Below, piece by piece: positions 18,174-29,069 of a DNA stretch of 64,000 nucleotides (position 1 is its first letter; every line of letters starts with the position of its first letter). The translations under genes were made by a program, and so were the position numbers. The stretch spans positions 21,453 to 85,452 of the forward strand of contig NZ_JAMZEK010000006.1 of assembly GCF_024158035.1 (NCBI RefSeq). The letters run 5' to 3'. This stretch comes from Dyella lutea (GTDB taxonomy: Bacteria; Pseudomonadota; Gammaproteobacteria; Xanthomonadales; Rhodanobacteraceae). The notes below the pieces were generated by a model. That model did no database searches. It worked only from the letters and a program-made list of their open reading frames with translations, and had not been told where the DNA came from.

Positions 18174-19040
18174 TCAGCGCTTTCCGGCGCTGTTCTGGAA
18201 ATACTGCAGGAACGGATCGTCCGGCTTGATGACAAGCACGTTCTTGCCATCGTCGAAGGCGTGACGATACGCCTGCATGGATCGATAGAACGCGAAGAAT
18301 TCCGGATCCTGACCGTAGGCCTGGGCGTAGATCAGCGCGGCCTGGGCGTCGCCCTCGCCGCGGATCTTGGCGGCGTCACGGTCGGCGTCGGCACGCAGCA
18401 CCTGGGCCTGGCGGTCGGCGTCGGCGGTGACCGTGGTGGCCATCTGCTCACCGGTGTAGCGCAGCTCGTTGGCCAGCTGCAGGCGCTCGGCCTTCATGCG
18501 CTTGTAGACCGAGTCGCTGACCTCGTTGGGCAGCTCGATCTGCTTGATGCGCACGTCCACCACCTCGATGCCGAGACTCTTGCGGGAGGCCAGGTCGGTC
18601 TGCTCGCGCACCTTGTTGGTGATGTCGCGGCGGCCGCCGGAGATCAGCTCCTGCAGGGTGCGGCTGTTGAATTCGAAGCGCAGCGCGTTCTTGACGATGG
18701 GGCTCAGCCGCTGGGCGGCCTGCACCGGGTCGCCGCCGGTGGCGCGGTAGTAGTCGGCGTTGTTGGCGATGCGCCACTTCACGTAGAAGTCGACGTTGAC
18801 GCTTTTCTTCTCCGAGGTGAGGTAGCGCTCGGGGCTGGCGTCCATGGTGAGGATGCGGTTGTCGAAGCGCATCACCTGCTGCAGCACCGGCAGCTTGAAG
18901 TGCAGGCCGGGCTGGTCGCCGGTGCGCACGATGCGGCCGAACTGCAGCAACAGCGCGGACTGCCCCTCGCCCACCACGTACATGCTGTTGAGGCCGAGCA
19001 GGGCCAGCACGATCACGGCGATGATGGCGGAGATCTTCAT
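18174..19040 (-). CDS. hflC: FtsH-modulating membrane protein HflC
   Basis: A 288-residue SPFH/prohibitin-domain protein with one N-terminal membrane anchor (about residues 4-22) and the rest on the periplasmic side. With HflK it forms the large HflKC cage that surrounds and restrains the FtsH protease. Typical features: Val-Val-Gly-Glu-Gly-Gln-Ser-Ala-Leu after the anchor, Tyr-Val-Lys-Trp-Arg-Ile and Arg-Met-Lys-Ala-Glu-Arg. The start overlaps the hflK stop by 4 nt, ensuring balanced expression. Confidence 0.95.
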   Translation of the reverse strand: MKISAIIAVIVLALLGLNSMYVVGEGQSALLLQFGRIVRTGDQPGLHFKLPVLQQVMRFDNRILTMDASPERYLTSEKKSVNVDFYVKWRIANNADYYRATGGDPVQAAQRLSPIVKNALRFEFNSRTLQELISGGRRDITNKVREQTDLASRKSLGIEVVDVRIKQIELPNEVSDSVYKRMKAERLQLANELRYTGEQMATTVTADADRQAQVLRADADRDAAKIRGEGDAQAALIYAQAYGQDPEFFAFYRSMQAYRHAFDDGKNVLVIKPDDPFLQYFQNSAGKR

Positions 19041-20185
19041 GGCTGCTTCTCCTGCGAGGCTGCATCGGCGCTGACCGTGGCCCCCGGGCTGAGCTTGCTG
19101 CCCAGGCCCGCCGGCAGGTTGATGATGTTGCGACCGCCGGAGCCGTCGACCACCTTCGGGTTGCGCGCCATCACGTCTTCCATGGTTTCCAGCCACAGCC
19201 GCTGGCGGGTCACCGCCGGGGCGGCCTTGTATTCCTTCAGCAGCAGGTTGAATCGCTCGGCGTCGCCGGTGGCGCGGGCGATGCGCTCGGCCTTGTCGCC
19301 CTTGGCCTGGGCGATGATGCGGGCCGCCTCGCCGGTGGCCTGCGGGATCACCTGGTTGGCGTAGGCATGGGCCTTGTTGACCGCGCTCTGCTTGTCTTCG
19401 CGGGCGGCGTTGACGTCGTCGAAGGCGGCCTTCACCTCGTCAGGCGGGGCCACGTTCTGGAAGCTGACGTCGGTGACCTGCAGGCCGGCGTGGTAGCTGT
19501 CCAGCGTGTGCTGCAGGGCGTCCAGGGTCTGCTGCTGCAGGGTGATGCGGTCGTCCTTGCCCGGCTTGGCCGCCGCCAGCTTCGCGGCGGTCGCGGCGCT
19601 CGCCGAGGCAGCCGAAGCCGGCAGCGAATCGGCGGCGTCGCCCGGGCTGGTGAGGATCTCGTCCATCGAATGCGCACCGACCACCGAGCGCACCGCCGCT
19701 TCGGCGGCCTGGGCCAGGGTGTCGTCCGGATCGTTGGTGGAGAACAGGTACTGGCGCGGGTCGGAGACCTGGTACTGCACGTTGTAGGCGACCGAGATGA
19801 TGTTCTCGTCGCTGGTGAGCATGCGCACCTGGCCGACCTGGGCGCGGATGCGCGTGGTCTCGACCTTGGCCACCGTCTCGATCGGCGCGGGCAGCTTGAA
19901 GTGGAAGCCCGGCGTGAGCGTGCGCGAATACTTGCCGAAGCGCAGCACGACGCCGGTCTGGCTGGTGTTGATGACGGTGGCACTGGACACCAGCAGCCAC
20001 GCCAGCAGCACCGCCAGCACGATGGTGAAGATGCCGCCGGGGCCACCGCCGAGCTTGCCGAAGCGCTGGCGCAGCCGCTTGAGCAGCTGGTCCAGGCCGT
20101 TCGGGCCGCTGTTGCCGTTCGGGCGGTTGTTCTTGCCCCAGGGGTCGCGTTGTCCGTCGTTCTTGCCGGGTTCGTTCCAGGCCAT
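19037..20185 (-). CDS. hflK: FtsH-modulating membrane protein HflK
   Basis: 382 residues. A Gly/Asn/Pro-rich cytoplasmic N-terminus (Met-Ala-Trp-Asn-Glu-Pro-Gly) precedes one membrane helix (about 55-75) and the SPFH domain (Gln-Thr-Gly-Val-Val-Leu-Arg-Phe-Gly). An Ala/Ser-rich insert sits at about 195-215 (Ala-Ala-Asp-Ser-Leu-Pro-Ala-Ser-Ala), longer than in E. coli. The start is fixed by a strong AAGGAGA Shine-Dalgarno; the ORF extends upstream to 20311 without homology. Confidence 0.95.
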   Translation of the reverse strand: MAWNEPGKNDGQRDPWGKNNRPNGNSGPNGLDQLLKRLRQRFGKLGGGPGGIFTIVLAVLLAWLLVSSATVINTSQTGVVLRFGKYSRTLTPGFHFKLPAPIETVAKVETTRIRAQVGQVRMLTSDENIISVAYNVQYQVSDPRQYLFSTNDPDDTLAQAAEAAVRSVVGAHSMDEILTSPGDAADSLPASAASASAATAAKLAAAKPGKDDRITLQQQTLDALQHTLDSYHAGLQVTDVSFQNVAPPDEVKAAFDDVNAAREDKQSAVNKAHAYANQVIPQATGEAARIIAQAKGDKAERIARATGDAERFNLLLKEYKAAPAVTRQRLWLETMEDVMARNPKVVDGSGGRNIINLPAGLGSKLSPGATVSADAASQEKQP

Positions 20186-20323
20186 GGTCAGTCTCCTTGG
20201 GGCCGCTGGGAGGCCGGCAAATACAGCCGGAACACAGGTGTGACGGGTTGGGTCATGACTCGATCGGGCACGCTTGGCGTGAAGGTCCGCCCCGAGGGGC
20301 ACCACAGGCACAAAACGGGCGCA

Positions 20324-20329
20324 ATTCTA
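20324..20329 (-). promoter_or_regulatory. Candidate -10 element upstream of hflK
   Basis: TAGAAT on the minus strand in the 168-nt gap between hflX and hflK. No good -35 is visible, so this is a weak candidate for an internal promoter giving hflKC-purA transcription independent of hfq-hflX. Confidence 0.3.
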
Positions 20330-20353
20330 CCAGAGCCGTCCGGCGCCTGCGGG

Positions 20354-21667
20354 TCACTCCAGCGGCGGGGCGGTGCGTTCGAGCAGGTCGCGCAGCAGCA
20401 CGGCATCGCCGCCGAGGCCGCCGCTCAGCGGAGCGATGACGCTGCGCGGGGCGTCGATGTCCAGGTGCCAGCCGTCCTCGTCGACCCGCTCGCCAGCGAT
20501 CGCGCCGGCCGCCTTGAGCCGTGCATGCAGGCGACCGGCCGACAGCGGCAGGCGCAGCTCGGAACGCACGCGTTCGCCGCCGAGCAGTTCGCCCAGCGCC
20601 TCGCGCAACAGCTCCAGCCCCTGCCCCGTGCCGGCGGACAGCCACACCTGCACCGGACGGCCCTCGCCGTCGCGGACGATGCGCGGCTCGGCGCCGGCCA
20701 GGTCGATCTTGTTCATCACGTGCAGCTGCGGCAGGTCGCCGGCGCCGATCTCTTCCAGCACGCCGTCGACCACGCGGTGCAGGCGGTCGCGCTCCTCGTC
20801 GGCGGCGTCGCTGACGTGCAGCAGCAGGTCGGCGTCGCGCGCCTCGGCCAGGGTGCCGCGGAAGGCGGCGACCAGGTCGTGCGGCAGGTCGCGCACGAAG
20901 CCCACGGTGTCGGCGATCACCGCCGGGCCGCAGCTGAGGTCCTCGATGCGCCGTACGGTGGGGTCGAGCGTGGCGAACAGCTGGTCGGCGGCATACACGC
21001 CGCCGGCGGTGATCGCGTTGAACAGGGTGGACTTGCCGGCGTTGGTGTAGCCGACCAGGGCCACCCGCGGCACCGTGTTGCGCAACCGCGCGCGGCGTTG
21101 CTGGCCGCGCTGCACCTGCACCTTCTCCAGCCGCTTGGTGAGCATCTTCACCCGCTCGGCGAGCAGCCGGCGGTCGGTTTCCAGCTGGGTCTCGCCCGGG
21201 CCGCGGTTGCCGATGGCACCGCCGCGCTGGGCATCCAGGTGGGTCCAGCCGCGCACCAGCCGGGTGGCGATGTGCTTGAGCTGGGCCAGCTCCACTTCCA
21301 GCTTGCCTTCGTGCGAGCGGGCGCGCTGGGCGAAGATGTCCAGGATCAGCCCAGCGCGGTCGACCACGCGCACGCCCAGGTGTTTTTCCAGGTTGCGCTC
21401 CTGCACCGGGCTGAGCAGGTGGTCGACCAGCACCAGGTCGGCCTCGACCGCGCGGGCCATCTCGGCCACCTCGTCGGCCTTGCCGGTGCCGATGTAGAAG
21501 CGCGGGTTGGGCACGTCCACGCGCGCCGGCACCGTGCCGAGGATCTCGGCACCGGCGGATTTGGCCAGCTCGGCGAACTCTTCCGCGCGACGCGCGGCGT
21601 CGCCCTCGCCGCGCGAATGCGGCTGGACGAGCAAGGCGCGGTCGCCTCTCTTCTGTCTATCGAACAC
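20354..21667 (-). CDS. hflX: Ribosome-associated GTPase HflX
   Basis: A 437-residue GTPase that splits stalled ribosomes under heat or antibiotic stress. The N-terminal HflX domain with the signature Gly-Pro-Gly-Glu-Thr-Gln-Leu-Glu-Thr-Asp-Arg (156-166) precedes a helical linker. The G domain has G1 Gly-Tyr-Thr-Asn-Ala-Gly-Lys-Ser-Thr (206-214), G3 Asp-Thr-Val-Gly-Phe and G4 Asn-Lys-Ile-Asp. It lies 94 nt after hfq in the usual order. Confidence 0.96.
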   Translation of the reverse strand: MFDRQKRGDRALLVQPHSRGEGDAARRAEEFAELAKSAGAEILGTVPARVDVPNPRFYIGTGKADEVAEMARAVEADLVLVDHLLSPVQERNLEKHLGVRVVDRAGLILDIFAQRARSHEGKLEVELAQLKHIATRLVRGWTHLDAQRGGAIGNRGPGETQLETDRRLLAERVKMLTKRLEKVQVQRGQQRRARLRNTVPRVALVGYTNAGKSTLFNAITAGGVYAADQLFATLDPTVRRIEDLSCGPAVIADTVGFVRDLPHDLVAAFRGTLAEARDADLLLHVSDAADEERDRLHRVVDGVLEEIGAGDLPQLHVMNKIDLAGAEPRIVRDGEGRPVQVWLSAGTGQGLELLREALGELLGGERVRSELRLPLSAGRLHARLKAAGAIAGERVDEDGWHLDIDAPRSVIAPLSGGLGGDAVLLRDLLERTAPPLE

Positions 21668-21761
21668 GGGGGCTTGCGGCTCCGGCGGATGGAACGTCCC
21701 AAGCTGGGGGCGACGCCGGCGCGATCAAGCGGGCGGCCGCGTCACGGCCGCCCGCCTGGAG

Positions 21762-22031
21762 TCAGGCCTCGGCGTCGGCCGCCGTGGCAGGCGTCTCGGA
21801 CTGGCCCTCGTGGCCATTGCCCACCCGCACGTTGCGACTGGGCACCACGGTGGAGATAGCGTGCTTGTAGACCATCTGGCTGACCTGGTTGCGCAAAAGC
21901 ACCACGAACTGGTCGAAGGACTCGACCGTGCCCTGCAGCTTGATGCCGTTCACCAGGTAGATGGACACCGGGATGCGCTCGCGGCGCAGGGCGTTGAGAA
22001 AAGGATCCTGCAAAGACTGCCCCTTGGACAT
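21762..22031 (-). CDS. hfq: RNA chaperone Hfq
   Basis: An 89-residue Sm-like protein forming the hexamer that pairs small RNAs with mRNAs. Sm1/Sm2 motifs are canonical: [10 protein letters not shown] at the N-terminus, Val-Asn-Gly-Ile-Lys-Leu-Gln-Gly, and Tyr-Lys-His-Ala-Ile-Ser-Thr-Val. The C-terminal tail is short, rich in Ala, Gly, Asp and Glu. The ATG at 22031 follows GGGGAGAA at good spacing; the longer frame is not coding. A terminator between miaA and hfq means part of its expression should come from its own promoter. Confidence 0.97.
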   Translation of the reverse strand: MSKGQSLQDPFLNALRRERIPVSIYLVNGIKLQGTVESFDQFVVLLRNQVSQMVYKHAISTVVPSRNVRVGNGHEGQSETPATAADAEA

Positions 22032-22069
22032 TGTTCTGGTTCTCCCCCGTCTGATGCGGCGATCCGGAC

Positions 22070-22092
22070 AAAAAAAGCGGGGGATGCCCGCT
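22070..22092 (-). terminator. Terminator/attenuator between miaA and hfq
   Basis: On the minus strand AGCGGG-5 nt-CCCGCT is followed by seven T. It lies 38 nt before the hfq start, so it would reduce read-through from miaA and makes an hfq promoter inside the miaA 3' end or spacer necessary. Confidence 0.6.
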
Positions 22093-22190
22093 CCGGACCA
22101 AGTGCGGTGGATCTTAACCGCTTTTAAATCGGGGGCGAAAGCGCCGCGACACGCTGGATGGCGGATCGCGATGGCTGTCACATCAGGCAT

Positions 22191-23141
22191 TTACCCGGCA
22201 TGTCCGAGGAACGGCTCCAGCGCGTCGACGGCACGCCCGGTCAGGCCCGCGCGCTCCGGATCGAGCACGCGCGCGTCCAGCTCGCTGCGCAGCCAGGTGA
22301 TCTGCCGCTTGGCCAGCTGGCGGGTGGCGTAGATACCGCGGTCGCGCAGTTCGGCGGCGTCGAAGGCGCCGTCCAGGTGCTGCCAGGCCTGGCGGTAGCC
22401 GACCGCGCGAATCGCCGGCAGGTCGGCATGCAGGTCGCCGCGGGCCTTGAGCGCACGCACTTCGTCGAGGAAGCCGGCGGCCAGCATGGCGTCGAAACGT
22501 TCGGCGATGCGCGCGTGCAGCGGCGCACGGTCGGCCGGCAGCAGGGCCAGCTTCATCACCCGCCACGGGAACGGCTCGCGGCGCTGGCTGCCCTGCAACT
22601 CGGAGATCGGCCGGCCGGTGAGCGCGATCACCTCCAGTGCGCGCTGGATGCGCTGGGCATCGTGAATGCCGATGCGCGCGGCGGCGACCGGGTCCTGCCC
22701 GGTGAGCCGGGCGTGCAGTTCGGGCCAGCCGATCTCCGCGGCCTCGGCGCCGATCTGCGCACGCAGCTCGGCATCCGCCTCCGGCAGCGCCGACAGCCCC
22801 TGCTGCAGGGCACGGAAATACAGCCCGGTACCGCCGACCAGCAGCGGCACCCTGCCCGCCGCGGTGATCGCCCGCATCGCCTCCAGCGCGTCGGCGCGGA
22901 AGTCGGCGGCCGAATACGGTTCGGCCGGGTCGCGGATGTCGATCAACGCGTGCGGGTAGCGCGCCAGCGTGGCGGCATCGGGCTTGGCGCTACCGATATC
23001 CAGGCCGCGGTAGACCAGCGCCGAGTCCACGCTGACGAGGGCGACCGGGAAGCGATCGGCCAGCGTGCAGGCGAGTGCGGTCTTGCCCGACGCGGTCGGG
23101 CCCATCAGGAAGATCGCGAGCGGTCGCGCATCGGTAGTCAT
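22191..23141 (-). CDS. miaA: tRNA dimethylallyltransferase MiaA
   Basis: Adds the isopentenyl-type group to A37 of tRNAs reading UNN codons. 316 residues with P-loop Gly-Pro-Thr-Ala-Ser-Gly-Lys-Thr (14-21), [16 protein letters not shown] and a C-terminal Thr-Arg-Gln-Leu-Ala-Lys-Arg-Gln-x-Thr-Trp-Leu-Arg motif, all family hallmarks. First gene of the cluster leading to purA. Confidence 0.97.
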   Translation of the reverse strand: MTTDARPLAIFLMGPTASGKTALACTLADRFPVALVSVDSALVYRGLDIGSAKPDAATLARYPHALIDIRDPAEPYSAADFRADALEAMRAITAAGRVPLLVGGTGLYFRALQQGLSALPEADAELRAQIGAEAAEIGWPELHARLTGQDPVAAARIGIHDAQRIQRALEVIALTGRPISELQGSQRREPFPWRVMKLALLPADRAPLHARIAERFDAMLAAGFLDEVRALKARGDLHADLPAIRAVGYRQAWQHLDGAFDAAELRDRGIYATRQLAKRQITWLRSELDARVLDPERAGLTGRAVDALEPFLGHAG

Positions 23142-23242
23142 CCGGCAAGTGTAGAGACAGCCGCCTGCGGGTGGGCCGGGTCAACGGCAACCGCCGACCA
23201 CACGTTGCCTGCCCACCCCGCCTTTGCGCCCAGGCCACGCCG

Positions 23243-23998
23243 ATGCCACGACTGTCCCTCTACCATGCACCGGCGCTCGCCCTGGCCCTGCTGTGCTGCG
23301 CATCGCCAGCCTTGCGCGCGGCCGCGCCCGACACGGCGGACCTCAGCGGCATCTGGCGGCTGGATGATGGCGCCAGCAACGCACCCGCGGCGGTGGAAGC
23401 GCTGCTCCGGTACGAGGCGACGCGCGAACAGTCGCCGCAGCTGCCGCACCCGCCCGGGAGCTCCAGCACCGGCGCGGGGCGCCCGGCCAATGGCGCCGGA
23501 CAGCATCATGAAGGCATCGGTGGTGGCGGTTTCGGCGGACGCGGCGGCGGCATGGGCGGCGGCGGCTTCGGTGGTCACGCAGGTGGCATGGGCGGCGGAC
23601 ACCATGGCGGGCGCCACCACGGCGGCGACAGGCCGTCCGGCGACCATGCAAGCGCGGCGCCGACGCACTTCGCCACACCGCCCTGGCTGGACGACGACGG
23701 CGTGCTGATCGTGCAGGAGGAGGCCCATGCCCTGCAGTTGCGACTGGATTCCGGCACCCAGCTCGACCTGCGCTTTGGCCATCCGGCGCAGCAGGGATTC
23801 AACGGCAGCGCGCTGGTGCGCAGCTTCCGCGACGCCGTCGGGGTGCATGTGGAGATGCGCTACGCCGATGGCTCACGGCTCACCCAGGACTGGGCGCTCG
23901 GCGCCGACCGCCGGCATCTGGTGCTGCACCAGCGGTGGCAGCTGCCGTCGCTGCAGCGCCCGGTGGACTTCGTGCAGGTCTACCAGCGGCTGAACTGA
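23243..23998 (+). CDS. Secreted Gly/His-rich protein of unknown function
   Basis: A 251-residue protein with a Sec signal peptide (about 1-25, hydrophobic Ala-Leu-Ala-Leu-Ala-Leu-Leu-Cys-Cys, cleavage before Ala-Ala-Pro-Asp). Residues about 95-135 form a Gly-rich segment with repeated Gly-Gly-Met-Gly-Gly-Gly and several His-His-Gly-Gly units, which could bind metal. The C-terminal half ([19 protein letters not shown]) is beta-rich. ATG 23243 is used because the signal peptide begins there; the Shine-Dalgarno is weak. It is divergent from miaA and 106 nt before tdh. I do not recognise the family. Confidence 0.7.
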   Translation: MPRLSLYHAPALALALLCCASPALRAAAPDTADLSGIWRLDDGASNAPAAVEALLRYEATREQSPQLPHPPGSSSTGAGRPANGAGQHHEGIGGGGFGGRGGGMGGGGFGGHAGGMGGGHHGGRHHGGDRPSGDHASAAPTHFATPPWLDDDGVLIVQEEAHALQLRLDSGTQLDLRFGHPAQQGFNGSALVRSFRDAVGVHVEMRYADGSRLTQDWALGADRRHLVLHQRWQLPSLQRPVDFVQVYQRLN

Positions 23999-24044
23999 GC
24001 CGCCGCATGCTGCGCTGCCGAAGCGGCGCGTGGCGCACGGCCCG

Positions 24045-24050
24045 TATAAT
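24045..24050 (+). promoter_or_regulatory. Candidate -10 element of tdh
   Basis: A perfect TATAAT 55 nt before the tdh start, in otherwise GC-rich DNA. There is no convincing -35 hexamer 16-18 nt upstream. Confidence 0.5.
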
Positions 24051-24104
24051 CGTCGCCCGATTCCGCGGCCGCCCCGCCGCGTCACCCCACCCACGGATGT
24101 CCCC

Positions 24105-25139
24105 ATGCCTCAGACGATGAAAGCCCTGGTCAAGCGCCACGCCGAACCCGGCATCTGGATGGAAGAAGTCCCCGTGCCCGAGGTCGGCCCGAACGAGGTG
24201 CTGATCAAGCTGGAGAAGACCGCGATCTGCGGTACCGATCTGCACATCTACAAGTGGGACGAGTGGAGCCAGCGCACGATCAAGCCGGGCCTGACCATCG
24301 GCCACGAGTTCGTCGGCCGCATCGTGGAGATCGGCCCGGGCGTGACCGGGTACAGCATCGGCGACCGCGTCTCGGCCGAAGGTCACATCGTCTGCGGCCA
24401 CTGCCGCAACTGCCGCGCCGGCCGCCAGCACCTGTGCCCGAACACGGTGGGCATCGGCGTGAATCGCAGCGGCGCGTTCGCCGAATACATGACCATGCCG
24501 GCCTCCAACCTGTGGCCGATCCCCGACCAGATCCCGTCCGAGCTGGCCGCGTTCTTCGACCCCTACGGCAACGCCGCGCACTGCGCGCTGGAGTTCGACG
24601 TGATCGGCGAGGACGTGCTGATCACCGGCGCTGGCCCGATCGGCATCATCGCGGCGGGCATCTGCAAGCACATCGGTGCGCGCAACGTGGTGGTCACCGA
24701 CGTCAACGATTACCGCCTGAAGCTGGCTGCCGACATGGGCGCCACCCGCGTGGTGAACGTGGCCAACCAGTCGCTTCGCGACGTGGTGAAGGACCTGCAC
24801 ATCCAGGGTTTCGACGTGGGCCTGGAGATGAGCGGCAACCCGCGCGCCTTCAACGACATGCTGGAAGTGATGTACCACGGCGGCAAGATCGCCATGCTCG
24901 GCATCATGCCGCGCGGCGCCGGCATCGACTGGGACAAGGTGATCTTCAAGGGCCTCACCCTGCAGGGCATCTACGGCCGCAAGATGTACGAAACCTGGTA
25001 CAAGATGACGCAGATGGTGCTGACCGGCTTCCCGCTGCAGAAGGTGCTCACCCACCAGATCGCCATCGACGACTTCCAGCGCGGCTTCGACCTGATGGCC
25101 GAAGGCCATTGCGGCAAGGTGGTCTGCAGCTGGACCTGA
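24105..25139 (+). CDS. tdh: L-threonine 3-dehydrogenase
   Basis: A zinc-dependent MDR oxidoreductase that oxidises L-threonine with NAD+ to 2-amino-3-ketobutyrate, the substrate of Kbl. 344 residues. Catalytic zinc ligands Cys42 and His67-Glu68; structural zinc cysteines 97, 100, 103 and 111; Rossmann motif Gly-Ala-Gly-Pro-Ile-Gly near 177. The N-terminus Met-Lys-Ala-Leu-Val-Lys matches E. coli Tdh. The partner gene kbl is 3.9 kb downstream, separated by a DUF748 gene rather than adjacent as in E. coli. Confidence 0.96.
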   Translation: MPQTMKALVKRHAEPGIWMEEVPVPEVGPNEVLIKLEKTAICGTDLHIYKWDEWSQRTIKPGLTIGHEFVGRIVEIGPGVTGYSIGDRVSAEGHIVCGHCRNCRAGRQHLCPNTVGIGVNRSGAFAEYMTMPASNLWPIPDQIPSELAAFFDPYGNAAHCALEFDVIGEDVLITGAGPIGIIAAGICKHIGARNVVVTDVNDYRLKLAADMGATRVVNVANQSLRDVVKDLHIQGFDVGLEMSGNPRAFNDMLEVMYHGGKIAMLGIMPRGAGIDWDKVIFKGLTLQGIYGRKMYETWYKMTQMVLTGFPLQKVLTHQIAIDDFQRGFDLMAEGHCGKVVCSWT

Positions 25140-25205
25140 GGCCACCGGCCTGATTCGCCGGCCGCCCCGCGCGGCCGGCACCGCAACTGATCCGCTGGAA
25201 CTTTC

Positions 25206-25234
25206 GCCCCGCCACATCTGTGCGTCTGCGGGGC
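25206..25234 (+). terminator. Candidate tdh terminator
   Basis: GCCCCGC (25206-25212) pairs with GCGGGGC (25228-25234) across a 15-nt loop and is followed by TTCTTC. A second GC-only stem lies just upstream (25157-25179). The loop is long and the T-tract imperfect, so efficiency is uncertain. Confidence 0.45.
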
Positions 25235-25321
25235 TTCTTCGTACACTTCCGTACGGGTCCGCAGGGGCAACGGAACCACCACCCGTGGCCGGCACGCGGC
25301 CGGTGCCCAGGGAGTGTTGCG

Positions 25322-28300
25322 ATGCGCGTCCGACGTCTGCTGGAAGACCCCCGCGCCACCCGCGCGCTCGACCGTGCCCGCGAGCTGGGGCGCTCCCGGC
25401 GCACCCGCCGAACGCTGGCGATCGTCGCCGTGCTGCTGGTGCTGTTCGGCCTGCTCGGCTTCTTCGCTGCGCCGCCGATCCTGCGCGGGCAGATCGAGAA
25501 ACGCGCCAGCGCGGCGCTGTCCCGCCCGGTGACGCTGGGCAAGGTGCACTTCAATCCGTTCACCCTGCGCCTGCAGCTGGACCACCTGCATATTGGCGGC
25601 CGCGACGGCAAGGCCGCCTTCGTCGACGTGGACCAGGCGGTGATCAACGCCTCGTGGACCTCGCTGTTCCGCATGGCGCCGGTGCTTGATGCCCTGCGCC
25701 TGGATCACCCGCAGATCAGCCTGACGCGCGGTGCGGACGGCCGCTTCAACTTCTCCGACCTGATCGACCGCTACGCCGCCAGGCCGGGCGCCCCGCCCTC
25801 GCCGCCGGCGCGTTTCGCGCTGGCCAACATCGAGGTGAAGAACGGCGATATCCGCTTCGACGACCAGCTTGCGAAGGCTACCCACCGGATCGACCAGCTG
25901 GACGTCGGTATCCCGTTCCTGGCCAACCTGCCCAGCGACACCGATATCTACGTGCAGCCGCTGCTGGCGATGCGGGTGGACGGCAGCCCGCTGCGCATCG
26001 GCGGACAGACCAAGCCGTTCGCGAACTCGCGCGAATCGATCATGCATGTCCAGTTCGACAAGCTGGACCTGCCGCGTTACCTCGCCTACGTGCCGCCGGC
26101 CGCGCTGCCGGTGGCGATCCCGAAGGGCCTGCTCAGCGGCGTGCTGGATCTGCACTTCGTGCAGAGCCAGCCCAGCCCGCAACTCAAGCTCACCGGTCAC
26201 CTGCAGTTGGACGACTTCGCGCTGGCCACGCGCCAGGGGGCGCCGATCCTCGACCTCGGCCATGGCGGTGCGCAGCTCGTCGACGTGCAGCCGCTGGTTT
26301 CGCGCTACCACCTGGGCGCCGTGGCGCTGGACCACGCCGCGCTGAGCTACCGGCAGGATGCCGGAGGCCACAGCAACTTCGATGCGTTGACCTCCGGCAG
26401 CCCTGCCCCCGCCGGCCAGCCGCCGGCCGCACCCACCGACTTGCGCATCGACGGGCTATTCCTGACCGACAGCGCGGTGCACTACACCAACGCGACCCAG
26501 CAGACGCTGGACCTGGTCAGCCTGCGCGGCGCCCTGCACGGCCTCAGCCTGCTGCAGGCCCCCGCCGGCACGCTGAACCTGGCTGCCGGACTGGGCGGTG
26601 GCGCCATCACCGCCAAGGGCACGCTGGATCTGGCCGCCGGCCAGCTCAAGGCCACGCTCGGCCTGAAGCAGGTGGCGGTGGCGCCGCTGCAGGCGATCGC
26701 CGCGCCCGACCTGCACACGCCGGTCACCCAGGGACGGCTCGATGCCGGCGGCCAGCTCGCGCTCGACTGGGGCAAGGCGGTCAACGTGCACCTGACCGAC
26801 GCACATGCCACGGTGGACGATTTCGCGCTTGCCCCGCTGCAGAAGGATCACGGCCCGGTCATCGCGTGGAACAAGCTCGATGCGGCGATTCCGCTGTTCG
26901 ACCTGGCCAGCCGGCAGGTCCAGCTGGGCGACGTGAGCCTGCATCAGCCGGCGCTGGACATCGAGCGGGCGCGCAACGGCCGGCTGAGCCTGATGGAACT
27001 GATGCCGGAAACGCCCGCGGCCGCTGCGGACGATCGCGCGGCCGCGGCCCCCTGGCACTGGCAGCTGGGCCACTTCGCGCTGGACGATGGCAGCGTGGAC
27101 TTCACCGACCTGGCCGCCGGCTCGCGGCCGGTGACCACCCGGCTCACGGCCATGAAGGGGCACCTGGACGACCTCAGCGACAAGCTCGGCGAAGCGCGGC
27201 CCTTCGCCCTGCAGGGCGCGCTCGATCGCGGCAGCTTCGATGCCAGCGGCACGCTGCGCCCGGACCCGGTCGGCGCCGAGCTGAAGCTGACCACGCGCAA
27301 CCTCGATATCGCCCGCTTCGAGCCCTACCTCAGCGTGCCGCTGAACGTGACCATCGCCGACGCGCGCCTGACCAGCGACGGCAAGCTGCACTACGACGCC
27401 CGCGGCCGCACGCCGTCGCTGCGCTACCAGGGCAACGCGGCGCTGGAACGGGTGCGCGTGCAGGACAAGGTCACCGGCGACGACTTCCTGCGCTGGCGCG
27501 CGCTCACCGCGTCGCGGCTGGACGCCGAGATCGGGCCGGGCACGCCGCGGGTGGACATCGGCGCGCTGGTGCTCACCTCGTTCTATGCCCGCGTGATCAT
27601 CAATGCGGATGGACGGCTGAACCTGTCCGACGTGGTGGCCTCGCCGGAGTCCGCCCCGGTGTCGGTGACCCGCGCCGAGGGCAGCACGCCCGCGCCACCC
27701 GCCAGCGCCCCCACGCCGTCGCCAGCCGCGTCGACCGCCGTGGCACAAGCACCGGCACCGGCGACGAGCGCGGCACCAGCGGCCGACATCCACCTCGGCG
27801 GCATCACCCTGGTGAACGGCCAGCTCAACTACACCGACAACTTCATCAAGCCCAACTACACCGCCAACCTCACCAAGCTCACCGGCAAGATCGGCGCCTT
27901 CGGCACCAAGCCCGGCGACCCGCCGGCCGACCTCGCCGTGCAGGCCGCGCTGGACGAGAACTCGCCGGTGGACATCAGCGGCACCATCAACCCGCTGCAG
28001 CCGGTGGCCTTCCTCGACATCAAGGGCAAGGCCGACGAGGTGGAGCTGACCCGGCTGGCCGCGTATTCGCGCAAGTACGCCGGCTACCCGATCACCTCGG
28101 GCAAGCTCAACATGGACGTCCACTACCAGCTCGACAACCGCAAGCTGGAGGCCGACAACCACATCTTCATCACCCAGCTTACCTTCGGCGACCGCGACAA
28201 CAGCCCCGGCGTGAAGCACCTGCCGGTGAAGCTGGCCGTGGCGCTGCTGCGCGACACCGAGGGCAACATCGACGTGAACCTGCCGGTGTCCGGCTCGCTG

Positions 28301-28987
28301 GACGACCCGCAGTTCAGCGTCGGCGGGCTGGTCTGGCGGGCACTGGGCAACCTGATCGCCAAGGCGGTGACCGCGCCGTTCCGCCTGCTCGGCGCCGCGT
28401 TCGGCGGACCAGGCGCGGATCTCGGCTACGTCGAGTTCGCGCCCGGCTCGGCGATCCTCGATGCCAAGGCGCAGGAGCGGCTGGGCAAGCTGGTGGCGAT
28501 CCTCCAGAAGAAGCCCTCGCTGAAGCTGGACATCATCGGCCGGGTCGACCCGACCAAGGACCGCGACGGCCTGCGCAAGGTCACCGTGGAGAACCTGATC
28601 CGCCGCGAGCTGGTGCTCGACGAAAAGGGCAAGGACGCCGACGTGTCCGACACCGCCCTCGCGGAGGTGCGGGTAACGCCGGACCAGGTCGAGAAATACC
28701 TCAAACGCGCGTACAAGCACGACGACATCCCGAACAAACCGCGCAACTTCCTCGGCCTGAAGAAGTCGCTGGACCCGGACGAGATGCGCGGCCTGATGGA
28801 AGCCAACGTGGCGGTGGACGAGCCGGCGATGCGTGCCCTGGCCAAGCGCCGCGCCGACGCCGTGCGCAGCTGGCTCACCGGCAAGCTCGATGCCGCCCGC
28901 TACGACGAGAAGCCGGTGGTGCTCGATGCCAAGGGCATCGACGACAAGGGCAAGACCACCCGGGTGGATTTCGGCCTGCACCAGTAG
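25322..28987 (+). CDS. Large DUF748/AsmA-like envelope protein
   Basis: 1221 residues. A basic N-terminus and one membrane helix (about 37-58) are followed by long beta-rich repeats of AsmA/DUF748 type ([21 protein letters not shown]). A Pro/Ala/Ser-rich linker lies at about 780-820. The C-terminal about 200 residues contain Val-Glu-Phe-Ala-Pro-Gly-Ser-Ala and Arg-Ala-Asp-Ala-Val-Arg-Ser-Trp-Leu, resembling an OmpA-type tail seen in this family. AsmA-like proteins are thought to bridge inner and outer membrane for phospholipid transport (family knowledge; role here inferred). A good AGGGAG site precedes the ATG at 25322. Confidence 0.85.
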   Translation: MRVRRLLEDPRATRALDRARELGRSRRTRRTLAIVAVLLVLFGLLGFFAAPPILRGQIEKRASAALSRPVTLGKVHFNPFTLRLQLDHLHIGGRDGKAAFVDVDQAVINASWTSLFRMAPVLDALRLDHPQISLTRGADGRFNFSDLIDRYAARPGAPPSPPARFALANIEVKNGDIRFDDQLAKATHRIDQLDVGIPFLANLPSDTDIYVQPLLAMRVDGSPLRIGGQTKPFANSRESIMHVQFDKLDLPRYLAYVPPAALPVAIPKGLLSGVLDLHFVQSQPSPQLKLTGHLQLDDFALATRQGAPILDLGHGGAQLVDVQPLVSRYHLGAVALDHAALSYRQDAGGHSNFDALTSGSPAPAGQPPAAPTDLRIDGLFLTDSAVHYTNATQQTLDLVSLRGALHGLSLLQAPAGTLNLAAGLGGGAITAKGTLDLAAGQLKATLGLKQVAVAPLQAIAAPDLHTPVTQGRLDAGGQLALDWGKAVNVHLTDAHATVDDFALAPLQKDHGPVIAWNKLDAAIPLFDLASRQVQLGDVSLHQPALDIERARNGRLSLMELMPETPAAAADDRAAAAPWHWQLGHFALDDGSVDFTDLAAGSRPVTTRLTAMKGHLDDLSDKLGEARPFALQGALDRGSFDASGTLRPDPVGAELKLTTRNLDIARFEPYLSVPLNVTIADARLTSDGKLHYDARGRTPSLRYQGNAALERVRVQDKVTGDDFLRWRALTASRLDAEIGPGTPRVDIGALVLTSFYARVIINADGRLNLSDVVASPESAPVSVTRAEGSTPAPPASAPTPSPAASTAVAQAPAPATSAAPAADIHLGGITLVNGQLNYTDNFIKPNYTANLTKLTGKIGAFGTKPGDPPADLAVQAALDENSPVDISGTINPLQPVAFLDIKGKADEVELTRLAAYSRKYAGYPITSGKLNMDVHYQLDNRKLEADNHIFITQLTFGDRDNSPGVKHLPVKLAVALLRDTEGNIDVNLPVSGSLDDPQFSVGGLVWRALGNLIAKAVTAPFRLLGAAFGGPGADLGYVEFAPGSAILDAKAQERLGKLVAILQKKPSLKLDIIGRVDPTKDRDGLRKVTVENLIRRELVLDEKGKDADVSDTALAEVRVTPDQVEKYLKRAYKHDDIPNKPRNFLGLKKSLDPDEMRGLMEANVAVDEPAMRALAKRRADAVRSWLTGKLDAARYDEKPVVLDAKGIDDKGKTTRVDFGLHQ

Positions 28988-28996
28988 CGGCGGCCG

Positions 28997-29026
28997 GCGG
29001 CGGGGCTTCCTTCCCAGCCCCGCCGC
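28997..29026 (+). terminator. GC-rich hairpin between the DUF748 gene and kbl
   Basis: A perfect 11-bp stem GCGGCGGGGCT / AGCCCCGCCGC with an 8-nt pyrimidine loop. No T-tract follows, so it may be an attenuator or mRNA stabiliser. It sits 43 nt before the kbl start. Confidence 0.4.
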
Positions 29027-29069
29027 GAGCGGCGACAATAGCGTTTTGCCCTCGCACAAGGTCCCCGCC

